Assembly: GCA_039105265.1 (NCBI GenBank)
Contig: JAPFFF010000002.1
Span: 1,798,001 to 1,862,000 of the forward strand
From: Tritrichomonas musculus
Taxonomy: Eukaryota > Parabasalia > Tritrichomonadida > Tritrichomonadidae
Direction of reading: 5' to 3'
Length of the DNA: 64,000 nt
The notes beneath the pieces were generated by a model, which saw only the letters and a list, made by a program, of their open reading frames with translations, was not told the origin of the DNA and searched no databases. Of the stretch, positions 28,994 to 37,840 are shown piece after piece (position 1 is the stretch's first letter; every line of letters begins with the position of its first letter). The translations under genes were made by a program, and so were the position numbers.

Positions 28994-29545
28994 ATGTCAA
29001 AACATCTAACAGGTTCTAAGAGACTTGCAGTTATTCATAAATGGTTGAATGGAAGGGATGACCCAGATTGGGAAGTTTTACCTACAAAAACCAAAGACAA
29101 GTATATTGTAAAACAGCGAAAAACTCCAATAACTCGAGAATATCAAGAAAACTCAGAAAGTGAAAATAATGAAGATACTCAAGAAAACTCAGACAGTGAA
29201 GAACATGAGGAACTTGAAGAAAAGCCAAGAAAGCCAATAAGTTCGAAAGCTGCACGAAAACCTACAAAACCTCGAAAAACTCAACAAAGCCAAGTTTATG
29301 ACCCTACTGTGAATGAGGAAATACTAAAACAGCTAAAATCACTAGGTGAAGAAATGAATATAAGTCGAGAGAAGAAAGAACAGAGACGTATGATAAAGGA
29401 GGTTGTTGATAAAAGGATGAGTAAACCAAGACAACAGTATGTTCCTGAAGAACCGCCACAACAATATGAAGAAGAACAACAACCTCAATATATACCTATG
29501 AGACCTATTGGTAGGAGAAATCGCATCTTTGAAGATATGATGTAA
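28994..29545 (+). CDS. Pro/Glu-rich conserved protein, element D
   Basis: 183 residues. Head SKHLTGSKRLAVIHKWLNGR...EVLPTKTKDKYIVKQRK, acidic SENNEDTQENSDSEE middle, lysine/proline stretch, helical DPTVNEEILKQLKSLGEEM and basic tail RRNRIFEDMM. Matches 11736 (A) and 60434 (C) at both ends. Confidence 0.65.
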   Translation: MSKHLTGSKRLAVIHKWLNGRDDPDWEVLPTKTKDKYIVKQRKTPITREYQENSESENNEDTQENSDSEEHEELEEKPRKPISSKAARKPTKPRKTQQSQVYDPTVNEEILKQLKSLGEEMNISREKKEQRRMIKEVVDKRMSKPRQQYVPEEPPQQYEEEQQPQYIPMRPIGRRNRIFEDMM

Positions 29546-29562
29546 ATTTTTTTCTATCTAAA

Positions 29563-31245
29563 ATGCTTAACAAGGAATCCTATATGAAAACCTCAGCTGA
29601 GGTTTGTACTCAGATTGCATCTTATTTTGATGTTGTCGATAATTGCCTAGCACTTAGTGATACAAATATGGCATACTCATTAAATCCACAAACTTCGTAT
29701 TCACCATCACCACCAATTAAGAGTGGTTCATATACAACATGTATTATATCTCCTAATACTCATAATACTGCTGATATATATAATGGATTTATTCGAGCAG
29801 ATATGAAAGTGATGATAAAAATAGACAAGCCAATTCTAAGTGATTTAGAAAATGTCAGTGGTTATAATTTTGGTAAGGTATGGTTTGGTTTTAAGGATGC
29901 TCGAGATGCTGTTGAGAAGTATGAAATTGTAGCTAATGGTATGACACTTTATACCCAGAACTTTGGATGTGAAGAATCCTTTTTAACTGCATGTTGTGCA
30001 AATGAAGTTACTAAAAGAGCTGATATATATAGTAAAGCAAGACATAAGGATATTTGGAATGATACTCATGGAAGGAGATGTGGTTTTGTTGCAAATCTTA
30101 ACAAAGATGTGACTTCTGTTACTGAAACAATTAGATTAAAGATTGATTTGCGACGATTCCTACCTTTATCTAATATCAAGTACTTGCCAGCATTTGCAGG
30201 TAAAATCGAATTACGTCTTTACTTTTCAACAGCTGGTATGGTATATTGTCCAGTTGGTTTTGAAAAGAGCTTGGTTGCTAATCCACATATAATGAAAGAC
30301 TTCAATGTTGATGAAATTACCAATGAATTTCGACCTATTGGAGAACCAATATGGATGTGGACAAGTACCGAAAAAATAGCAATGGATAAGATTAATGACC
30401 CCAAGAATCTTCCACCTGTTGGTGAAAATCATGGAGGAGCATATGAAGTCGCAGGAGCTAACAATACTAAGGCAAGAGTTGACCGAACTATTTACAGTGA
30501 TTGGAGAACTTGGAGTGTTGTTGATTATTCCATTGAAGAATGCGCGAGTATTATACCTTGTTTTGGTATTCATGAATCTGTATATACAGCACTTGTTCAA
30601 AGATATGCTAACCCTCAACATCCACTTACATTCCCAACACAGATTATGTCATTTTACACTTGTACAAGACCTCTTAATAATGAACAAGATAAAGCAACTA
30701 TTACTATTACACCTAATTTTGTAGATAGTATGTTTTGCTTATTCCCACTCAAGCATACACATAAGACATACTTCAAGAATCCGATGTTTGAAGCATTTCA
30801 TATGAATTGTGGTAATTACAACAATATTCCTGCTAAAGCATTTGGTACTAATGGTAAGTATCCAGAGTTCCTCGAATATTGCCAGAATGCAATGAACATG
30901 AATGGAGAGCAAAATGGATTTAATAAAGAGGTTATTGCAAGTCTAGCTAATGAGAATCAGTATAATGAAAATACAACAGGCTATTATCCAAATGATAGGT
31001 CCTCATTCTTCATAGGTCTTCCTACTGAAACAGATGGAACATATCAACAAGGTCTTTCAAGTCTTGCACCTATTAACTTCGAATTGATATGTAGTCAAAA
31101 GGCAGATAATCCATTTAGACAGGAAGTAGATACACCTCCATTATTATGCTTATTAACAGATATATCAATTAGTATCTTAATTAGACCAAACGGTATGCCA
31201 CCATCAGTACGTATTGGTCCTTATGATTTAACAACCCCAGAGTAA
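29563..31245 (+). CDS. major capsid protein, element D
   Basis: 560 residues, full length. KTSAEVCTQIASYFDVVDNC near the start, YNGFIRADMKV, KVWFGFKDARDAVEKYEIV, GCEESFLTACCANE, LRRFLPLSNIKYLPAFAGKI and the end PNGMPPSVRIGPYDLTTPE. A long middle loop differs from A/C. Double jelly-roll family by context and similarity. Confidence 0.87.
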   Translation: MLNKESYMKTSAEVCTQIASYFDVVDNCLALSDTNMAYSLNPQTSYSPSPPIKSGSYTTCIISPNTHNTADIYNGFIRADMKVMIKIDKPILSDLENVSGYNFGKVWFGFKDARDAVEKYEIVANGMTLYTQNFGCEESFLTACCANEVTKRADIYSKARHKDIWNDTHGRRCGFVANLNKDVTSVTETIRLKIDLRRFLPLSNIKYLPAFAGKIELRLYFSTAGMVYCPVGFEKSLVANPHIMKDFNVDEITNEFRPIGEPIWMWTSTEKIAMDKINDPKNLPPVGENHGGAYEVAGANNTKARVDRTIYSDWRTWSVVDYSIEECASIIPCFGIHESVYTALVQRYANPQHPLTFPTQIMSFYTCTRPLNNEQDKATITITPNFVDSMFCLFPLKHTHKTYFKNPMFEAFHMNCGNYNNIPAKAFGTNGKYPEFLEYCQNAMNMNGEQNGFNKEVIASLANENQYNENTTGYYPNDRSSFFIGLPTETDGTYQQGLSSLAPINFELICSQKADNPFRQEVDTPPLLCLLTDISISILIRPNGMPPSVRIGPYDLTTPE

Positions 31246-31272
31246 AAAGATGTATATTTTATTTTATAGAAA

Positions 31273-31707
31273 ATGTCGAATGATTATCGAAGCCCACATG
31301 CTGAGATTGTTGGAAGAGAAGGTATGATGTATAATGAAGCTACCATGAAAAATAAAGACTTAGAGTTTCAACATTTTGGTGTGTTCAGTAATACTAATAC
31401 TTATTCTGTAACCTTCAACCCATATATTAATCGACCACCTACCCAGATTATTGAACATGAGGACCCTGTTAGATTTCCAGATACTCGAGAACATATAACA
31501 AAACCTGTTCGTGAACCTCCTGTTAGTATTACAGATGGTGGTTTTTATCGACATATAGGTGAAAAAGATAAACCAGTACCTCTCTTACCAAAATATCTTA
31601 AGAAGCCTGAGAAACCACCAATGCAAGGTAGAGCAAGAGAATATAATAAACAAGATATTCGATATGGACCTACCCAACATATCTTTACCCAAAATAACAT
31701 ATATTAA
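31273..31707 (+). CDS. conserved proline-rich Maverick protein, element D
   Basis: 144 residues, relative of 8425 (A) and 63248 (C): IVGREGMMYNEATMKN, FQHFGVFSNTNTYSVTFNPY, REPPVSITDGGFY and IRYGPTQH. Function unknown. Confidence 0.65.
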   Translation: MSNDYRSPHAEIVGREGMMYNEATMKNKDLEFQHFGVFSNTNTYSVTFNPYINRPPTQIIEHEDPVRFPDTREHITKPVREPPVSITDGGFYRHIGEKDKPVPLLPKYLKKPEKPPMQGRAREYNKQDIRYGPTQHIFTQNNIY

Positions 31708-31731
31708 TTTTTTATTGAATTTTTTATCCAG

Positions 31732-32178
31732 ATGAAAATGACTACAAGAAACGTCTATGACTATGTCAATGAACTTCGCGCAAAATGTGCTCCAAATACT
31801 AAACAATGTAATTTCTCGATACTTTGTGACAAGTACCCAATGAAAGCAGGAGAATGGAGCTATTTAGGTAAAGTACTTTATGTCTCAATCAAGATAAAAG
31901 ACAAGTGCCACAGATTTTATCCAGATAAGCTCAAAGAACTTGATCTTGACTCAATATTTATTAAGCCTAACTCAAGGAGAAAAATAACTGAAGATTTCGA
32001 AGAGTTCTACATAAATGGAAACACTACCACTCAAGAGTATCAAGGAATCAAATACTACAACTACTCCATTGCAGCTGCTCCTACAAGTCATAAACCAAAA
32101 ATCGATGCTCTCAAGCAGAAATACCATATTGAGTCATTTGACATGTTTATTGGAGAACAGCTAGACTTAGTACTTTAA
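31732..32178 (+). CDS. conserved VYDYIN-family protein, element D
   Basis: 148 residues. VYDYVNELRAKC, CNFSILCDKYPM, GKVLYVSIK, FYPDKLKEL, NSRRK, YYNYSI and end MFIGEQLDLVL. Present in all element types here; in A and C it is found beside the proline-rich gene. Function unknown. Confidence 0.65.
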   Translation: MKMTTRNVYDYVNELRAKCAPNTKQCNFSILCDKYPMKAGEWSYLGKVLYVSIKIKDKCHRFYPDKLKELDLDSIFIKPNSRRKITEDFEEFYINGNTTTQEYQGIKYYNYSIAAAPTSHKPKIDALKQKYHIESFDMFIGEQLDLVL

Positions 32179-32199
32179 GCCTATTTTTTCCCAACCTAA

Positions 32200-32694
32200 A
32201 TGATTAAGAAGAGGGGTACAACCAATGGAGTTCAAGCAAATGTATCTTTAGAACCATCAGCAGCTGCATCATCTACATCAAACATCAACAACAACATTAT
32301 TATTAATAAGAGAGATGATGGCAAGGAAGACATTGTTATTACAAGAGACATTGGAGTGCAAACTGAACCTGTTGAAGTTGAACCAGATGTACGTAATGTT
32401 ATACTTGAAGCATATGCTCAAATACTACTTAATCAAGACAAAGCACTACTAGCTAACATTATATCAAAGAAATGCATCATAGTACCTATTGAATCTCTTA
32501 GCAACATCATCAAAGCAATACTACATGTTAATGAGGTTGAAGTACAACTTAATGAAGATGTTGGATGTTGTGCAGCTAAGAGCAATCCAATAAGAAAAAT
32601 AGATGCTATTAAGATTATTAAAGATAATGGAGAGGTAGTCATTGACTTGAAACAAGTATATAATAAAGAATATAATGAGCTTGTTAATAATTAA
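32200..32694 (+). CDS. conserved DxGCC-motif protein, element D
   Basis: 164 residues. Low-complexity start with NINNNIIINKRDDGKEDIVI, helical VILEAYAQILLNQDKALL, NEDVGCCAAKSNPIRKI and YNKEYNELV. Same family as 7873, 63701 and 36927. Function unknown. Confidence 0.65.
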   Translation: MIKKRGTTNGVQANVSLEPSAAASSTSNINNNIIINKRDDGKEDIVITRDIGVQTEPVEVEPDVRNVILEAYAQILLNQDKALLANIISKKCIIVPIESLSNIIKAILHVNEVEVQLNEDVGCCAAKSNPIRKIDAIKIIKDNGEVVIDLKQVYNKEYNELVNN

Positions 32695-32792
32695 CATGTA
32701 TGCTTAAAAGATTGCATAGTATAAAAAAAAAAAAAAGACATATTAAAAAAAAAAAAAAAAACTTAAAAATTAGAAGTAATTATTTTTTACTC

Positions 32793-33164
32793 TTACTCCT
32801 TGTCTTTTGGAGATGAAGCTTCTTGTTCATCTTCATCATCTTCTTCTTGTGTCTCTTGCGAGTCAGGCACTATCGGCACGTGAAAGCCAATAGATTTTGG
32901 TGTTGGAGATTGAGGAATCTTTTTATGAAAAACCTCGCAGGTAGTGAGATTCATTTGAGTAAGTGCTTCAGCAATCTTGTTCATGTTTGCTTGTATCAAA
33001 GGGTCATAGATGGTGCAGACAGTAGATGATGTCGAGTTTATTATTTTTTGGTTGAACAGAAATATCACCTCTTTAACAGCATTGGCCACTTCAACATGAG
33101 CATTTTTGATAGCTAGCTTTTGCTGTTTTTGGAATTCTTTGAAGTCATTTCCAGAACGAGACAT
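32793..33164 (-). CDS. small unknown protein, element D
   Basis: 123 residues: helical first half (FKEFQKQQKLAIKNAHVEVA), then IAEALTQMNLTTCEVFHKKI and an acidic tail of Asp/Glu/Gln. Opposite strand to its neighbours and preceded by two poly-A runs at about 32723-32761. No relative seen in A, C or E. Confidence 0.4.
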   Translation of the reverse strand: MSRSGNDFKEFQKQQKLAIKNAHVEVANAVKEVIFLFNQKIINSTSSTVCTIYDPLIQANMNKIAEALTQMNLTTCEVFHKKIPQSPTPKSIGFHVPIVPDSQETQEEDDEDEQEASSPKDKE

Positions 33165-33240
33165 TTTAAAAAATGAAGTGATTTTGTTTGCGAATATTCA
33201 ATTTTCAAAAATAATTCAATTTTTTTTCTCAAATGAAATC

Positions 33241-33468
33241 ATGAGCCAAAATTTAGATTTGGGTGAGTTCAAGGAAACAGCTATCATCAAGAAGTTGAAG
33301 AAGTCTAAGAGTAACAACAACCTCAAAAATATTGATACTGCAAAAACTGAAACAACAGAAAAATGTGGTAGAAAGCAAAAGTATGCAACAGTTGAAGAAC
33401 GAAATGAAGCACGTAAAAGAAACAAAAGGCATATCGTGAAAGAAAGAAAAAAGAAGTACAAAGTATGA
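33241..33468 (+). CDS. small basic bZIP/AT-hook-like protein, element D
   Basis: 75 residues. SQNLDLGEFKETAIIKKLKKSK matches the start of the A protein at 7552; then CGRKQKY and EERNEARKRNKR give a basic, bZIP-like region. Likely DNA-binding (inference). The DNA right after it is a degenerate 20-bp tandem array. Confidence 0.5.
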   Translation: MSQNLDLGEFKETAIIKKLKKSKSNNNLKNIDTAKTETTEKCGRKQKYATVEERNEARKRNKRHIVKERKKKYKV

Positions 33469-33479
33469 AGGAAAAAAGA

Positions 33480-33600
33480 ATGGCGTATGAAAGCAAAAAG
33501 GTATCACATGAAGAATGAGGTATCATATGAGAAAAAAAGTATCATATGAGGAAAAAGGTAGCATATGAGGAAAAAGGTAGCATATGAGGAAAAACAAGAA
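33480..33600. repeat. degenerate ~20-bp tandem array
   Basis: About six units built on GGTA(T/G)CATATGAGGAAAAA follow the basic-protein gene. Units near the end are almost identical; those near the gene are more divergent, suggesting outward growth. Confidence 0.75.
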
Positions 33601-33623
33601 GATAAAAAAATTTTTTTAGTTAT

Positions 33624-34046
33624 TCATTTTTTTTTGTAGTACATTGTGATGAACTTATTATTTTTTTTCACTCTCTTATGAGTAAAGTGTCTCTTTGTTC
33701 CATCGAGGTGTCCGAAACCAAGTCGAGTAATAGATAGTTCATGACTAAAGAACATGTTGTACAAGTTAACAATGTCTCTTGCAGGATAACCATCTTTCTC
33801 GAGGTTGTCAAACCATTCATCATACCTCTTTTTTTGTTTTGCTCGAAGTCGATGTGCATCATTTTCAAGAGCATGAGCATAATTTTCACACATCGTTCTT
33901 AAATTTGATGTATCATCTTCAACTTTTAGTTGAGATATTTTTTTCGACATGTTTATATTTATTTTGTAGTCGAATGAATCATGATCTTTAGGAGGTGTTT
34001 GTTTTTGTAAAATATCTTCTATTTTATCTTCTTCTTCATTCATCAT
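33624..34046 (-). CDS. unknown protein, element D
   Basis: 140 residues. Acidic start, then a helical domain NLRTMCENYAHALENDAHRL...KKRYDEWFDNLEKDGYP, ARDIVNLYNMFFSHE and a basic tail. Divergent from the coiled-coil gene at 34238. Not recognised. Confidence 0.45.
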   Translation of the reverse strand: MMNEEEDKIEDILQKQTPPKDHDSFDYKININMSKKISQLKVEDDTSNLRTMCENYAHALENDAHRLRAKQKKRYDEWFDNLEKDGYPARDIVNLYNMFFSHELSITRLGFGHLDGTKRHFTHKRVKKNNKFITMYYKKK

Positions 34047-34221
34047 TAATAAAATAATAGTGATATTAATAAATATATTTTTTTAAAATTTCAATATATT
34101 TTATTTTTTTTTTATTCAATTTTTGAATTTTTATAGTGTATTTAACTTTTTCAAAGAAAACTTTCCACCTTCGAGTTTTTCTACGAAATTTAAAATTTAG
34201 TGATATCAACTAGAAAATAGA

Positions 34222-34226
34222 TCATT
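34222..34226 (+). promoter_or_regulatory. initiator-like TCATT before the 34238 gene
   Basis: TCATT 12 bp before the start codon fits the trichomonad TCAYW initiator. A TTTTTATAGTGT word lies at about 34129-34140. Confidence 0.4.
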
Positions 34227-34237
34227 TTTATACTTGT

Positions 34238-34945
34238 ATGTCATACAACTACAGCTCAGACAGCGATGTTAGTCTATTTGACTCGATCGAGCAATCGGGT
34301 CAACAAGCTCCACCATCAGATCTGCCATCAGCTCCACCCACAGAAGATTGGCTCAAGAACATGACCCCAGAACAACTTGAATCCATGCGACAGTCCATCA
34401 TGAAGCAGCAACAGCAGTTCGAGCAAGAAGCAGCAGCTAGATTGAAGAAGCAGCAAGAAGAAGAAGAAGAAGAAGAAGGAAGAAGGAAGAAGAAGCAAGA
34501 AGAAGAAGCATTAGCAAGATTGAAGCAAGAAGACGATGCAAGAAGGAAGAATCCATATGTTCCAATTTCAAATAAAGTCTTTCCACCACCTCGCTCATAT
34601 AATATAATACAAGTTCCTCCACCTCCTTCTAATCAACAATTACCGCCATCTCCAAGTGTTCTCGCAAGACCACCTGCATTTGCCGAGAATCAAAAACTCA
34701 GTACCAATCCAAAAGAAGAAACAAAGATAGAAGATGAAGAAGAAGAAGTTGATCATGAACAAGAACCAGTTCACAGAGAACCATATAAGCCACCGAAAAG
34801 TGTTCATGAAATGAAATCCAATAATGATTATAAGGAGGATAATGTTAGGCCATTCGACTTTCGAGATGAAATGGAACGAATTATAGAAGAAAATGAAAAC
34901 TTGAAAGAACGATTAACGAAGTTGGAGGAGCGAATGACTGCGGTA
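34238..34945 (+). pseudogene. coiled-coil gene of element D, part left of element E
   Basis: Encodes a Ser/Pro-rich start, a long Gln/Glu/Lys/Arg helical stretch (MKQQQQFEQEAAARLKKQQE and following), a proline-rich zone (FPPPRSYNIIQVPPPPSN) and a second coiled coil (MERIIEENENLKERLTKLEE). The gene is interrupted by element E, whose target duplication GCGGTA is its last visible part; the rest lies at 55437-56036. Coiled-coil scaffold-type protein, function unknown. Placed in D because it precedes the PolB gene of D. Confidence 0.65.
34940..34945. repeat. left target-site duplication of element E
   Basis: GCGGTA directly before the AGTAGTG terminus; identical copy at 55431-55436. Confidence 0.9.
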
Positions 34946-35359
34946 AGTAGTGATAGTGGACCGGCTCGACAGGGGATAAAAAGTTTAAAGTTAACGGTCG
35001 CCACTTGAATATTCATCTTTGAATTTACATCTTTGAACTCCCAAAAATAACAACAACGAAAAATAGAACTTTCAAAAATTTTTTATTTTTTTATCAGCAA
35101 TTTATAATGTCAAACCAAGCCGAACAATTAAGCACCCTCATTAATAGAATCAACAAAAAGCTAAAAGGATGGAGACCAGCATTAAAATACCTCTACGATA
35201 ATGACGATGTTGTTGACGGAGTACTAAAAGAGATAAATCACTTTATTGAACAACTAAAGAAATTCAACGGAGGACCTATTGAATTAATTGCTGAACTTGA
35301 AGAACTCATTTATTAGACAATTCATTTAATTCATTCTCAAGTTGATGAACTTTATTTTT
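34946..35359 (+). repeat. left terminal inverted repeat of element E
   Basis: 414 bp, complementary to 55003-55430 and essentially identical apart from a 14-bp unit (TTTGAATTTACATC) present once less. Just inside the tip AGTGGACCG (34955-34963) faces CGGTC-GC-CACT (34995-35005), a 9-bp stem with a 2-nt bulge. Contains the small gene 35107-35316. Confidence 0.92.
35107..35316 (+). CDS. TIR-encoded small helical protein, left copy
   Basis: 69 residues, identical to the product of 55046-55255 because both lie in the inverted repeats. Helical: EQLSTLINRINKKLKGWRPA, then DDVVDGVLKEINHFIEQLKK and a Glu-rich end. Two identical copies firing inward are unusual for Mavericks. Function unknown; the position suggests a role at the termini, such as a terminal or regulatory protein (speculative). 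Confidence 0.55.
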   Translation: MSNQAEQLSTLINRINKKLKGWRPALKYLYDNDDVVDGVLKEINHFIEQLKKFNGGPIELIAELEELIY

Positions 35360-35390
35360 ATTTTTTGTTTTTTAATTTCACTCTAAAGAT

Positions 35391-35849
35391 ATGTCAAGTA
35401 CACCAAAGGTTTATGATTACATCAATTCACTTATTGAAATGTTGGATGAATCAGAGAAGTTTAAACAATGTGATTTCTCAATTCTGTGTGATAGATATCC
35501 AATACCTTGTGGAAAGGCTGCTTATAAATCTAAAGTGATATACATATCATTGAAGAACAAAGATAATGAATTCAAACGATTATATTTTGATAAGATTGTT
35601 GAACTCGGGCTCGAATATATAACATTAACATCAAATGTTAGAAGAAGAATATCAACAACATCTATTGAGTTCTTCGTTGAAGGTTCAAATGAAGAGCAAT
35701 CATTTAAAGAATACAAGTATTATAATTACAGTATCAGGAAAGTTAATGATAAGAAAACAAAGGAACTCATCGAACAAATGAGACAAAAATATAATATCAA
35801 TACACCTCAACTATTTGTTGGTGTTCAACAACAGCTCATATTAGATTAA
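35391..35849 (+). CDS. conserved VYDYIN-family protein, element E
   Basis: 152 residues. VYDYINSLIEML, QCDFSILCDRYPI, SKVIYISLKNK, YFDKIVELGLEYI, NVRRR, YKYYNYSI and end LFVGVQQQLILD. The only small protein family clearly shared by E with A, C and D. It ends four bases inside the ATPase gene (convergent). Confidence 0.7.
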   Translation: MSSTPKVYDYINSLIEMLDESEKFKQCDFSILCDRYPIPCGKAAYKSKVIYISLKNKDNEFKRLYFDKIVELGLEYITLTSNVRRRISTTSIEFFVEGSNEEQSFKEYKYYNYSIRKVNDKKTKELIEQMRQKYNINTPQLFVGVQQQLILD

Positions 35850-36760
35850 TGAATTTCAATTGTGTTTGTTCTCGTATTGACCAACACGAATTGATGACCT
35901 GATAAGTCTTTATATTTTTGCCATAAATGTTCAAACTCAATTGGCATTGGAACTTGATGATATACATAACTTAACTTTTGCCTTGAATAACCACTAAAGA
36001 TAAAGAATGATGTTGCGTTATTCTTGTAGTCAGTTTTGATTGCTTTGAAGAACTGAATGTTAATATATACGATTGAATGTTTATGTCTGAGCTGTGAAAC
36101 ATAATTTGTAAAGTAATCAGTCTTTAAAATTAATGAACGGCTTGCATCTTCACATAAAATGATTGTGTTTAATGGTTCATTTGGTTGCCCTAATTTATTG
36201 ATATGAAGAAAGTTGAACATATCGTTTAAGGTCTTTTCATCGATTACTATTTTTGGTGTTGATGAATACTTGTCATATAGCTCTTTATATAAATCAAGTT
36301 GTTTAAGATATTCTTCAGCGTTTGAATCACTAATGACTTTTATTGGTAGTTGTATCAATTCACGTTGAGCAATAAATGTTGCATCATTGATTGTACCGCT
36401 CTTAGATATATAAACGATTAAATGAAAGTTGGTGTTCTTTAATCTTGACATTTGAATGATATCTCTTAAAACAACATGGCTCTTTCCTCTTCCTTGATTT
36501 CCGACAAGTATATTCAATGAATTGTAATGTGCATAGATGCCGTTTGCGATTGGTCTGATTGATTCGTTTTTTATTTTTGATTCATTGCGTTGATAAGCTT
36601 TATTCATCTCATCATCAATATTAAATGTTGTTTCATTAACAGTTGGCTTGAATGATTCATATTCAAATGAATAACTCATTTGGTCATCATCATAATCAGA
36701 GCTATTAGAAAATAAAACCTCTTTATAATTAAACTGTGTGGGTTTCATGAAACGTTTCAT
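35846..36760 (-). CDS. genome packaging ATPase, element E
   Basis: 304 residues. Walker A GNQGRGKS near 95, Walker B TIILCEDAS near 195, then SQLRHKHSIVYINIQFF and FIFSGYSRQKLSYVY as in the FtsK/HerA packaging motors. Distant from the A/C/D ATPases, which supports a separate family for E and B. Confidence 0.85.
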   Translation of the reverse strand: MKRFMKPTQFNYKEVLFSNSSDYDDDQMSYSFEYESFKPTVNETTFNIDDEMNKAYQRNESKIKNESIRPIANGIYAHYNSLNILVGNQGRGKSHVVLRDIIQMSRLKNTNFHLIVYISKSGTINDATFIAQRELIQLPIKVISDSNAEEYLKQLDLYKELYDKYSSTPKIVIDEKTLNDMFNFLHINKLGQPNEPLNTIILCEDASRSLILKTDYFTNYVSQLRHKHSIVYINIQFFKAIKTDYKNNATSFFIFSGYSRQKLSYVYHQVPMPIEFEHLWQKYKDLSGHQFVLVNTRTNTIEIH

Positions 36761-36784
36761 TTCTTTAGTTTTCGTTAAAGCTCT

Positions 36785-36916
36785 TCATGAATACATTTTT
36801 GTTCTTATCTCTTCACTGAGTTCTGGTTCTTTGTCAGGAATCATTAATGATACTTCAACAAGCTTCACTAAAAATAAACCTGTTAGTAATGAAATAACTA
36901 ATATTTCATATATCAT
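36785..36916 (-). CDS. tiny single-pass membrane protein
   Basis: 43 residues. A hydrophobic span at residues 2-17 (IYEILVISLLTGLFLV) is followed by KLVEVSLMIPDKEPELSEE, acidic. It fits tightly between the DxGCC-family gene and the ATPase on the same strand. Possible viral membrane or assembly protein (inference). Confidence 0.45.
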   Translation of the reverse strand: MIYEILVISLLTGLFLVKLVEVSLMIPDKEPELSEEIRTKMYS

Positions 36917-36926
36917 TTATTAGTTT

Positions 36927-37502
36927 TTAAATACATGTTTTCAATGAAATGTTGTGTCTAATGAGTTCGGTATAAATGCTATTATATTTGTATTTCAAGT
37001 CATTTGATTCATTATTTTTGTACACCAAAATCCTATCAATCAAAAGATATTTGGTACGTGAAACACAACAATTACACGCACAATCATCATTAACAATCAA
37101 TTCAACTTTATCAGCTTGTGTTAGTAATTTGATGAGTTCCATTAATGTATTTGAATGACAAATCAATAAATCATTGACTTTTATTGGATTTGTTTCATAG
37201 ATTGATAACAATATCTCAAGGAATTTGTTTTTAGTTTCAAGTTCTGTTATATCAGCACCAATATCACTGATACCTCTTTCTAGGGAAACGTTGTTTGTTG
37301 GAAGCTGTGATTGATATACTCCACTCATCTGAGGTATAGTAAAATTTGTGGCTTGAGATGTTTGAGGTAATGGTTGAACTGATGGATATTCAACTGGTTG
37401 TGGTTGCTTTGGTTTGATGTTTATATTAATACTGGTTGATTGTTCCTGCTTAACTGATGCATCGTTCTCACTACTTAATATACGAGCTTTTGATAATGCC
37501 AT
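36927..37502 (-). CDS. distant DxGCC-family protein, element E
   Basis: 191 residues. Pro/Gln-rich start (KPKQPQPVEYPSVQPLPQTS), then a helical domain LEILLSIYETNPIKVNDLLI, NTLMELIKLLTQADKVELIV and NDDCACNCCVSRTKYLLIDR, ending YNSIYTELI. Order and cysteine placing match 7873/32200/63701. The extra cysteines might bind metal (inference). Confidence 0.55.
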   Translation of the reverse strand: MALSKARILSSENDASVKQEQSTSININIKPKQPQPVEYPSVQPLPQTSQATNFTIPQMSGVYQSQLPTNNVSLERGISDIGADITELETKNKFLEILLSIYETNPIKVNDLLICHSNTLMELIKLLTQADKVELIVNDDCACNCCVSRTKYLLIDRILVYKNNESNDLKYKYNSIYTELIRHNISLKTCI

Positions 37503-37556
37503 GAATGTTTGAATAAAAATAAAACAACATTAATGATGAGTCATTCAATGATTCAT

Positions 37557-37802
37557 TTACAAAGTCATTTGTTCAGCTGATTTAATACGTTCATCAATAG
37601 CTCTTAATTGTATTTTGATTGATTCAATATCATTAAATAGTTGTTTATATATCGACAATATGTGAATCATCTTATCAAACTTTCCGTTTAATGTATCATC
37701 TTCAGAATTCATACATTCATTGAATATCTTGTCTTTAACTATTCGAAACTGAGCGTGTAAAGATGATGTATCACAACTCAAACCTTTAATTGCACTATTC
37801 AT
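37557..37802 (-). CDS. small helical protein, element E
   Basis: 81 residues: GLSCDTSSLHAQFRIVKDKI, then MIHILSIYKQLFNDIESIKI and AIDERIKSAEQ, coiled-coil-like. In a minus-strand series with the neighbours. Not recognised. Confidence 0.45.
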   Translation of the reverse strand: MNSAIKGLSCDTSSLHAQFRIVKDKIFNECMNSEDDTLNGKFDKMIHILSIYKQLFNDIESIKIQLRAIDERIKSAEQMTL

Positions 37803-37840
37803 TTTAAACCAAAAATAAACAAATTAATTAAATGATATTT

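Noticed and set aside
32723-32761. Retroposon poly-A tail
   Set aside because: Two A-runs without target duplication or an adjacent LINE/SINE body; simple low-complexity spacer.
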